Translations under genes and position numbers: made by a program
Notes under the pieces: model-generated
What the model was told of the DNA's origin: nothing
What the model saw: the letters and a program-made list of their open reading frames with translations, nothing else
Database searches by the model: none
Assembly: GCA_937958075.1 (NCBI GenBank)
Contig: CALFFB010000220.1
Location: 1-12,778 of the forward strand
From: an uncultured Geobacteraceae bacterium
GTDB taxonomy: Bacteria > Desulfobacterota > Desulfuromonadia > Desulfuromonadales > Geopsychrobacteraceae
Reading direction: 5' to 3'
Length of the DNA stretch: 12,778 nt
Shown: positions 7,624 to 12,778 of the stretch, piece by piece
Numbering within the stretch: position 1 is the stretch's first letter
Layout: each line of letters opens with the position of its first letter

Positions 7624-8292
7624 CTACCCTTCCGTCTGTACGCCGCCGTGACGGATGATGTCACCTTCGGTGTGATAGACCACATCTTCAGCGATATTGG
7701 TCGCCAGATCGCCCATGCGCTCGAGATAGCGGGAGATGGACAGATAGAGGACATAAGCGTCGATGGCTGTGATATCCTTGACGATCGCATCTTTGACGCG
7801 GCAGTAATTCTCCCGGTGCATGGAATCGACCAGATCATCCATGGCGATGGCCCTGCGGGCCAGGGCCGCATCCTGATGCATGACGGAGTCGAGGGCGGTA
7901 TGGAAGATTTCCTGGACCGATCGCGCCATTTTGCGCAGATCGTAGGGGCAACGCACCCGTTCCGGGCTGCCCAGGTCCAGTGACCGCTCCGCCAGATTGA
8001 CGGCAAAGTCGGCTACCCGTTCCAGGTCGTTATTGATTTTAAGCACCGACACGAGAAAACGCAGATCGCTGGCCACCGGTTGATACAGGGCCATGATTTT
8101 CAGGCATTCCTCTTCGAGGGCGATCTCCAGGTTGTCGATTTCCGCATCCCCCCTGGCCACCTTCAGCGCCAGTTCCCGATCACCCTCCAGCAGAGCCTGG
8201 AGGGCCTGCTCAACCCGCCCCTCAACTACGGCGCTTAAAGCATAGAGTCGCTTTTTGAGCTGGTCGATTTCCTTGTGCAGCAAAAAACTCAT
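7624..8292 (-). CDS. phoU: PhoU, phosphate signalling/uptake regulator
   Basis: PhoU couples the PstSCAB phosphate transporter to the PhoR/PhoB two-component system and represses both in phosphate excess. The 222-residue, mostly helical protein shows the two repeated three-helix bundles. The matching metal-binding motifs are DLERVADFAVNLAE (residues 89-102) and YLERMGDLATNIAED (189-203), with acidic and Asn residues in equivalent places. It is slightly shorter than the common 230-240 residues, but both halves are complete. ATG 8292 has a GGGGG stretch about six bases upstream as a plausible ribosome site. No pst or phoBR genes lie in the window, so here phoU stands alone or begins a unit ending at the convergent mrcA. 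I see no convincing Pho box upstream. Confidence 0.93.
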   Translation of the reverse strand: MSFLLHKEIDQLKKRLYALSAVVEGRVEQALQALLEGDRELALKVARGDAEIDNLEIALEEECLKIMALYQPVASDLRFLVSVLKINNDLERVADFAVNLAERSLDLGSPERVRCPYDLRKMARSVQEIFHTALDSVMHQDAALARRAIAMDDLVDSMHRENYCRVKDAIVKDITAIDAYVLYLSISRYLERMGDLATNIAEDVVYHTEGDIIRHGGVQTEG

Positions 8293-8424
8293 GTGTTGCC
8301 CCCGACATGCTTGACCTGATGGTAATCGCCGCCTCCGTAAACAGAAGACAGCACCTTAATGAAAGGGCTTTGTAGCAGAGAAATGTTAGGTTTGTGTGAA
8401 AGGCAGGGATAGCCGGTGATTTTT
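8293..8424. other. Intergenic region upstream of phoU
   Basis: This 132-bp stretch precedes phoU on its minus-strand side and ends at the hypA remnant; the whole gene-free interval runs on to 8626. I see no open frame of note, no clear -10/-35 pair for phoU and no Pho box. A run of six T lies at 8420-8425 on the plus strand, without a stem before it. The phoU promoter presumably lies here but is not recognisable to me. Confidence 0.4.
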
Positions 8425-8484
8425 TCAGTCGTCTCCTGTATCCAGCTCCAGCTGCTGCAGGATCATTTCCTCCCCGGTGGTGAC
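8425..8484 (-). pseudogene. Displaced 3' end of hypA (remnant)
   Basis: On the minus strand this stretch encodes VTTGEEMILQQLELDTGDD and a TGA stop, matching the C-terminus of the intact HypA (VTAGEEMILQQLELAVGD). At DNA level 8444-8477 is identical to 9129-9162 (34 bp), and 40 of 41 bases agree over 8444-8484. Matching ends abruptly at 8485. The frame stays open upstream to 8574 through unrelated sequence, encoding GVALEPYPKGVSNVPTHN just before the hypA part. There is no HypA zinc or nickel site, so it cannot function as HypA. It reads best as the old end of hypA, separated from the gene when the toxin-antitoxin segment entered. Confidence 0.75.
8444..8484. repeat. Direct repeat, left copy (hypA 3' end)
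   Basis: Left member of a 41-bp direct repeat (34 bp perfect, then one mismatch at 8478 and six more matching bases). The right copy is at 9129-9169, in the same orientation and 685 bp away. The pair brackets the toxin-antitoxin module, as attachment-site copies bracket an element inserted in the 3' end of a gene. Confidence 0.85.
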
Positions 8485-8502
8485 GTTGTGCGTTGGCACG
8501 TT

Positions 8503-8544
8503 GCTAACGCCCTTCGGGTACGGCTCAAGGGCCACGCCGCTAGC
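8503..8544. repeat. Bulged hairpin at the left edge of the inserted segment
   Basis: GCTAACGCCCTT (8503-8514) pairs with AAGGGC (8527-8532) and CGCTAGC (8538-8544). The outer arms GCTAACG/CGCTAGC pair with one mismatch on the plus strand, or with a G-T wobble on the minus strand. The inner arms GCCCTT/AAGGGC are perfect, and five bases (8533-8537) bulge on one side. It lies just inside the point where hypA similarity stops. Such asymmetric hairpins resemble single-strand recombination substrates, but no family is assigned. Confidence 0.5.
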
Positions 8545-8568
8545 TCTCGAATCAATTTGTGCATAAAA

Positions 8569-8597
8569 TTGACGTCATGACGTTGTGGTGTTATGAT
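8569..8597 (+). promoter_or_regulatory. Promoter and operator of the toxin-antitoxin pair
   Basis: TTGACG (8569-8574) and TATGAT (8592-8597) are 17 bp apart, each one base from the sigma70 consensus. A perfect 12-bp palindrome, ACGTCATGACGT (8572-8583), overlaps the -35 box and the spacer. Ribbon-helix-helix antitoxins commonly repress their own operon from such palindromes, so this is the likely operator. The start of transcription would be near 8604, about 20 nt before the antitoxin ATG. Confidence 0.65.
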
Positions 8598-8626
8598 GCC
8601 CTAACGCTATAAATGGAGGTGACACT

Positions 8627-8860
8627 ATGGCTACGTTATCAAAAAGATCAACTATTTATTTAGACCCGGCTCTGCATCAGGCATTGCGTCTTAAATCTGT
8701 TGAAATGTCTCGTTCAATGTCTGACCTTGTCAATGAAATTGTTAAAGACGCACTGGCTGAGGATGCTGAGGATCTGATAGCCTTTGACAAAAGAGCCGAC
8801 GAATCCTTGATCAGCTATGAGAACATGGTAAAAAGGCTGAAAAAAGATGGCCGGATATAA
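8627..8860 (+). CDS. Ribbon-helix-helix antitoxin of a type II toxin-antitoxin system
   Basis: The 77-residue protein should bind and neutralise the RelE-like toxin encoded next to it and repress the shared promoter. Residues 6-12 (KRSTIYL) fit the DNA-binding beta strand of ribbon-helix-helix (CopG/Arc-type) proteins, followed by two helices to about residue 44. The acidic and basic C-terminal tail (46-77) would wrap the toxin. ATG 8627 has an excellent Shine-Dalgarno sequence GGAGGTG (8615-8621) five bases upstream. It overlaps the toxin gene by 14 nt. The gene is visibly more AT-rich than its neighbours, with many AAA and ATT codons, suggesting recent transfer. The exact antitoxin subfamily cannot be named from sequence reading alone. 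Confidence 0.85.
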   Translation: MATLSKRSTIYLDPALHQALRLKSVEMSRSMSDLVNEIVKDALAEDAEDLIAFDKRADESLISYENMVKRLKKDGRI

Positions 8861-9104
8861 AATTTTCTTTAAAAAATCCGTGTGGAAAGATTTTGAATCC
8901 ATCCCCCAAAAAGAGTTAAATCGAATTCTCCAAAAAATCGAGGCCCTTTCTGAAAATCCCAGGCCTTCCGGATCGCAAAAGTTAAGTGGCCAGGAACAAT
9001 ATCGCATCCGCCAGGGCCGTTATCGCATACTCTATTCAATTCAAGATCAAGAATTAACTGTTTGGGTTGTTCAAGTTGGCCACCGTAAGGATGTATATCG
9101 GTAG
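8847..9104 (+). CDS. RelE/ParE-superfamily toxin, RelE-like
   Basis: The 85-residue protein fits the small RelE fold. It begins YKIFFKKSVWKDFESIP, a basic first strand and helix, and ends with the typical block YRIRQGRYRILYSI (52-65) and VGHRKDVYR (77-85). RelE toxins cut mRNA in the ribosomal A site; Lys45, Arg53/55, Arg60, His79, Arg80 and Tyr84 are candidate functional residues by analogy. The VGHRxDVY ending points to RelE-like ribonucleases rather than gyrase-poisoning ParE, though this is a family argument. ATG 8847 lies inside the antitoxin end (14-nt overlap), implying coupled translation with antitoxin made first. The stop is only 8 bp from the hypA stop on the other strand. Base composition is AT-rich, like the antitoxin. 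Confidence 0.88.
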   Translation: MAGYKIFFKKSVWKDFESIPQKELNRILQKIEALSENPRPSGSQKLSGQEQYRIRQGRYRILYSIQDQELTVWVVQVGHRKDVYR

Positions 9105-9112
9105 CGAACCTG

Positions 9113-9460
9113 TCAATCGCCCACTGCAAGCTCCAGCTGCTGCAGGATCATTTCCTCCCCGGCGGTGACCTCGACATCCGCCATACCGCACACCGGGCAA
9201 CTGAAACGCCGGTCGGTGATTGTCCCCCGGTAGCCGCAACCGCAACTGATAAGCACCTCCTGTTTTTGTAGTACCAGTTCCGCCTGTTCGGCAACCGTAC
9301 CGATTTTACAGACGTGAAAGGCTTCTGCCAGCAGTTCGGCGACGACCCCGGACATCTCGCCGATGCGCACCACAACTTTGGTGGCGGCTCTGGCCCGGTG
9401 TTTGCGGACATCGGCTTCCACCAGATCGAGCAGGGAGGAGACGATGGAAAATTCGTGCAT
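9113..9460 (-). CDS. hypA: HypA, hydrogenase nickel incorporation protein
   Basis: HypA delivers nickel, with HypB, to the large subunit of [NiFe]-hydrogenase in the cytosol. The 115-residue protein starts MHE, where His2 (and Glu3) bind nickel in the family, and has a zinc-ribbon at residues 73-91 formed by Cys73, Cys75, Cys88 and Cys91. The first cysteine pair is C-x-C, whereas HypA normally has C-x2-C; I checked the codons (TGC GGT TGC). The start overlaps the hypE stop by one base (TGATG), with GAGG eight bases upstream, so it is the last gene of the operon. Its last 15 or so residues lie in a duplicated segment and may have been replaced when the toxin-antitoxin cassette arrived. Confidence 0.95.
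   Translation of the reverse strand: MHEFSIVSSLLDLVEADVRKHRARAATKVVVRIGEMSGVVAELLAEAFHVCKIGTVAEQAELVLQKQEVLISCGCGYRGTITDRRFSCPVCGMADVEVTAGEEMILQQLELAVGD
9129..9169. repeat. Direct repeat, right copy (live hypA 3' end)
   Basis: Right member of the direct repeat whose left copy is at 8444-8484. It encodes the final segment of the intact HypA. Beyond it toward the stop the two copies diverge (LELAVGD here, LELDTGDD in the remnant), and on the other side they diverge at once after 9169. Confidence 0.85.
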
Positions 9461-10452
9461 CAGCAGATCCTCGGCAGGATTTCCCCGGACGGATATTCCA
9501 GGCGGCGTCTGGTACCGTAGGCGGAATGAAGCAGCACCGTTGCCGGCTCCGGCGAGGATTCGACAACGCCGACCAGCGCCGCCCGGGGATGACCATGACG
9601 GTGGAGCAGATTGAGAACGGCGGTACTGTCCTCGGGGGCAACAGCAAGGATAAAAACCCCCTCACAAGCGAGAATCAAGGGGTCGATGCCGAGAATCTCG
9701 GCAAAGCCCCGCACCTCGGAGCTGACGGGGATGTCGTCCTGACGCAGATTGAAGGTCAAACCGGTCTGCTGCGCCCATTCGTTGAAGACGGCGCTGATGC
9801 CGCCACGGGTGGCGTCACGCATGGCGTGGATATCAAGATCGGCCTCCAGCAGGGGCGCGATGGCCGGCCACAGGCTGCAACAGTCGGAGGTTAAGCCGCT
9901 GATGGCGATCTCTTCGCGGGCGGCGAAAATACAGGCACCGTGGCGGGCGATATCACCGGAGATGATGACATGGTCGCCGGCGGCGATGCGACCGGCATGA
10001 CAATCCTTGACCAGGGTGCCGAAACCGGTGGTGTTGATCATCAGTTCGTCGACGGCGCCGCGCGGCACCACCTTGGTGTCCCCGGCGATGATCCGGGCTC
10101 CGGTGGCTGCCAGTTCTGCTTTCATGCTGGCGACGACCCGGCGCAGGATGTCCATGTCCAGTCCTTCCTCGATGATAAAGGCCGCAGTGAGATATTGCGG
10201 CCGCGCGCCGCGCATGGCGACATCATTGAGGGTGCCGGCAACCGCCAGCTTGCCGACGTCGCCCCCGGCAAAGAACAGGGGGCTGACGGTAAAGCTGTCG
10301 GTACTGACGGCCATTTTTCCCATGTCGATGAGAGCGGCGTCTTCGCAGGCGGCCAGTACCGGATTATCAAACGCACTGAAAAACAGTTCATGGATCAGCT
10401 GCTGATTCTCCAGGCCGCCTGAACCGTGCGCCAGTTGGATCGTGCCCCTCAT
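9460..10452 (-). CDS. hypE: HypE, carbamoyl-phosphate-derived cyanide ligand carrier
   Basis: HypE accepts a carbamoyl group from HypF on its C-terminal cysteine and dehydrates it with ATP to a thiocyanate, the source of the CN ligands of the hydrogenase iron. The 330-residue protein has the AIR-synthase/PurM-like fold, an N-terminal AHGSGG motif, the conserved DSFTVSPLFFAGGDVGKLAVAGT region, and ends LPRIC with the essential C-terminal Cys330. Length is typical. ATG 10452 is chosen because the product then begins MRGTIQLAHGSGG and the ATG overlaps the hypD stop as ATGA; the frame extends further upstream only as a shadow of hypD. No HypF gene is in the window. Confidence 0.96.
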   Translation of the reverse strand: MRGTIQLAHGSGGLENQQLIHELFFSAFDNPVLAACEDAALIDMGKMAVSTDSFTVSPLFFAGGDVGKLAVAGTLNDVAMRGARPQYLTAAFIIEEGLDMDILRRVVASMKAELAATGARIIAGDTKVVPRGAVDELMINTTGFGTLVKDCHAGRIAAGDHVIISGDIARHGACIFAAREEIAISGLTSDCCSLWPAIAPLLEADLDIHAMRDATRGGISAVFNEWAQQTGLTFNLRQDDIPVSSEVRGFAEILGIDPLILACEGVFILAVAPEDSTAVLNLLHRHGHPRAALVGVVESSPEPATVLLHSAYGTRRRLEYPSGEILPRIC

Positions 10453-11564
10453 GGATGTCTCCGGTATTTGTAATAGGCGGCGCAGGCGCCTTCGTTGCTG
10501 ACCATGCAGCTGCCCAGGGGATGTTGCGGCGTACAGGCGGTTGCGAAGGACGGGCATTCGGGGGGGTGCGCCAGCCCCATGAGAATCGAGCCGCACAGAC
10601 AGGTGCCGGGTTCTTCCGCGGCGGGGGCTGGACAGCAGGCGGCTAACTGAACTTCAGCGTCATGGGAGGCGAAGGCGCGGCGCAGCTTCAGGGCCGACCC
10701 CGGAATGCGGCCGATACCCCGCCACAGGAAATCATCGTGGGGCTCGAAATAGGTTGCCACCAGCTGCCGGGCCTTGCTGTTGCCGGCGGTTTTGACAAAA
10801 CGGCTGTAGGCGTTATCCACCTCAGCGATATCGTTGCCCTTCTGCTGGATGATGCGGAGGATGGCATCGAGCACATCGACCGGTTCGAAACCGGCCACCA
10901 CCACCGGCGTGCCATATGTTTCCGCCAGCCTTCGGTATTGTTCGGCTCCGGCCATGACGCTGACGTGCCCCGGCGCGATAAAGGCATCGACCGCGCCCCC
11001 TTCGGCCAGGATCAGCTCCATGGCCTGGGGCACCAGCACGTGATTGCAGTGGATCAGCAGATTATCAAGCTGCCGGTCTTGAGCCTGATCCAGCAGCAGG
11101 GCGGTCATGGGGGTGGTGGTTTCAAAGCCGATGGCAAAATAGATGACGGTTTTGTCCGGGTTGTCGGCGGCAATGGCAAGAGAATCCAGGGGTGAATAGA
11201 GGTAGCGCACATCAGCTCCGTCAGCCCGGGCCTGCTGCAGGGAGCCGCTGCTCCCCGGCACCCGGATCATATCCCCCAGGGTCACCAGAATGGTGTCTGG
11301 TCGTTGCGCCAGGTGGATGGCGGCATCGATGCGGTGTTGCGGCAGAACACAGACCGGACACCCCGGCCCGTGTACCAGGCGGATACTCTCCGGCAGGAGT
11401 TGATCGAGCCCATAATGCAGAATGGCGTGGGTATGACCACCGCACACCTCCATAATGCGCAAAGGCTGCCTGAGCTGCGCGGCTGCGGCGTCAATGCGCT
11501 CGGCAAAGGCGCGGATGCCCTCATTGCTGCGCACCAGTTGCAGCAGGGTGTCAGCTGCCTGCAT
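10449..11564 (-). CDS. hypD: HypD, Fe-S scaffold for the Fe(CN)2CO unit
   Basis: HypD forms a complex with HypC on which the Fe(CN)2CO moiety of [NiFe]-hydrogenase is assembled, using a [4Fe-4S] cluster and redox-active thiols. With ATG 11564 the protein has 371 residues. Cys41 then falls in MEVCGGHTH and Cys69 and Cys72 in GPGCPVC, the same numbers as in E. coli HypD, which supports this start. The C-terminal quarter carries the cluster-binding cysteines (GTCLCGS, PPECPSF, TACTP, GSCMV, GACAAYY). GGAG lies six bases upstream of the ATG; an in-frame ATG at 11576 is less well placed. The gene overlaps the hypC end by 14 nt and hypE by 4 nt, so the genes are translated in tight coupling. Confidence 0.96.
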   Translation of the reverse strand: MQAADTLLQLVRSNEGIRAFAERIDAAAAQLRQPLRIMEVCGGHTHAILHYGLDQLLPESIRLVHGPGCPVCVLPQHRIDAAIHLAQRPDTILVTLGDMIRVPGSSGSLQQARADGADVRYLYSPLDSLAIAADNPDKTVIYFAIGFETTTPMTALLLDQAQDRQLDNLLIHCNHVLVPQAMELILAEGGAVDAFIAPGHVSVMAGAEQYRRLAETYGTPVVVAGFEPVDVLDAILRIIQQKGNDIAEVDNAYSRFVKTAGNSKARQLVATYFEPHDDFLWRGIGRIPGSALKLRRAFASHDAEVQLAACCPAPAAEEPGTCLCGSILMGLAHPPECPSFATACTPQHPLGSCMVSNEGACAAYYKYRRHP

Positions 11565-11802
11565 TGGCCTCTCCATCCTGCAGCTGCATAATCTCCTGAT
11601 ACATCTCCAGGGTTTTCCGGGCTTCCTCGGCATCGATGCGGCTGATGGCCAGGCCGACATGCACCAGCACCCAGTCGCCGACGGCAACCTCCTCATCCAC
11701 CAGGGACAGGTTGGCTTCGCGCGTGACCCCCAGGGTGTCGATCACCGCCATGGCGGTGTCGCGGTCGATGCGGATAATTTTTGAGGGTATGGCCAGACAC
11801 AT
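11551..11802 (-). CDS. hypC: HypC, hydrogenase maturation chaperone
   Basis: HypC is a small OB-fold chaperone that shuttles the Fe(CN)2CO group between HypD and the hydrogenase large subunit. The 83-residue protein begins MCLAIPSKI, giving the essential Cys2 after removal of Met1, and retains His48 in the GDWVLVHVGLAI motif. ATG 11802 is chosen because Cys2 must be second and AGGAG lies eight bases upstream; a GTG at 11811 in the same frame would bury the cysteine. It overlaps hypD by 14 nt. Upstream, 286 bp separate it from hypB, which is unusual within a compact hyp operon, so it may depend on read-through or on an unrecognised promoter in that spacer. Confidence 0.96.
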   Translation of the reverse strand: MCLAIPSKIIRIDRDTAMAVIDTLGVTREANLSLVDEEVAVGDWVLVHVGLAISRIDAEEARKTLEMYQEIMQLQDGEANAGS

Positions 11803-12088
11803 GCAGTGCACTCCTGATGATCAAAAAGAGAACGGCGAGGATGCGGGAACCGGGGGCAGTATTGTTTCTCTTGCGGGAAAACTCGGCTGCCGCCTCAGAC
11901 AGTCCCCGCTGCGCTCAACAACACCGCCCCCGGATTGCCGAAAATGTAGTAAGGGTATGGGGTGTCCCCTGACAAGGGCGTCTGGCGCCATGGATGGCGA
12001 CAGTCGAGCGGCCATGGACGGCGTAAAGCGTTCCTTGGAACGGGGATAGCCCATGCCCTTGCCCGGCAACAGATCTGCTGGCGACGGC
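11803..12088. repeat. Non-coding hypB-hypC spacer with clustered palindromes
   Basis: This 286-bp spacer interrupts an otherwise overlapping operon. It contains GGGG-TGT-CCCC (11959-11969), CGCCAT-GG-ATGGCG (11986-11999), GCC-ATGGAC-GGC (12011-12022) and CGTTCC-TT-GGAACG (12029-12042), all perfect stems. CAGAC at 11896-11900 and GTCTG at 11980-11984 form a wider inverted pair. CCATGGAYGGCG occurs twice in tandem (11988 and 12012). Weak open frames on both strands are made of these repeats and show no protein-like features. It is best read as a dispersed palindromic repeat or structured RNA in the hyp transcript; the family is not identified, and 11812-11890 shows nothing else. Confidence 0.5.

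Positions 12089-12778
<690 letters not shown>

Noticed and set aside
7612..7626. Bidirectional terminator between mrcA and phoU
   Set aside because: The stops are 9 bp apart and no stem with a T-run is visible; no clear intrinsic terminator was found elsewhere either.
8293..8424. Pho box upstream of phoU
   Set aside because: CTGTC-like fragments occur, but not as the 11-bp-spaced direct repeats expected of PhoB sites.
8503..8626. Integron attC site and gene cassette
   Set aside because: The hairpin is about 42 bp, shorter than usual attC sites, one core deviates from RYYYAAC, and no integrase or second attC is seen; kept only as a structural finding.
11821..12069. Minus-strand 82-codon frame between hypB and hypC
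   Set aside because: Its sequence is translation of the clustered palindromes, and it lacks domain features; repeat DNA is the simpler reading.
11803..12088. Sigma54 or sigma70 promoter for hypC in the hypB-hypC spacer
   Set aside because: No GG-N10-GC sigma54 motif, and the best -35-like TTGTCA has no acceptable -10 partner at 16-18 bp.

Overview
The window looks like chromosomal DNA of a GC-rich, Gram-negative, probably anaerobic bacterium. The Tol envelope genes indicate an outer membrane, and the [NiFe]-hydrogenase maturation cluster indicates hydrogen metabolism. FolE2 plus QueC and the tight hyp operon would fit a deltaproteobacterium of the Desulfuromonas/Pelobacter kind. That placement is an inference from gene content and protein style, not from a search.

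Layout. Positions 1-1794 (minus strand) carry tolQ-tolR-tolA, with tolA running off the left edge. A strong sigma70-type promoter lies at 1854-1882, and a cluster of DnaA-box-like sites lies at 2031-2060. Positions 2052-5075 (minus) carry pyk (pyruvate kinase), queC and folE2 in one direction; queC and folE2 overlap and together feed GTP-derived intermediates into preQ0/queuosine and folate synthesis. From a 145-bp divergent spacer, mrcA (bifunctional penicillin-binding protein 1A) reads rightward at 5221-7614 and converges on phoU (7624-8292, minus).

Positions 8425-9169 are the accessory part. An AT-richer type II toxin-antitoxin pair (ribbon-helix-helix antitoxin and RelE-like toxin, plus strand) has its own promoter and palindromic operator. 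It sits between two direct copies of the 3' end of hypA. One copy is the live hypA end (9113 onward); the other is a displaced remnant (8425-8484) fused to foreign sequence with a bulged hairpin. The picture is of a compact cassette of about 685 bp that entered at the 3' end of hypA and left that gene intact.

Positions 9113-12778 (minus) hold the hydrogenase maturation operon in the order hypB, hypC, hypD, hypE, hypA. HypA and HypB deliver nickel. HypC, HypD and HypE build and carry the Fe(CN)2CO unit; HypF, which supplies carbamoyl to HypE, is not in the window. hypC to hypA overlap tightly, but hypB and hypC are separated by 286 bp of non-coding sequence full of short perfect palindromes, probably a dispersed repeat. 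hypB is cut by the right edge inside a His-Ser nickel-binding tract. I see no tRNA, rRNA, CRISPR array, transposase gene or convincing intrinsic terminator.
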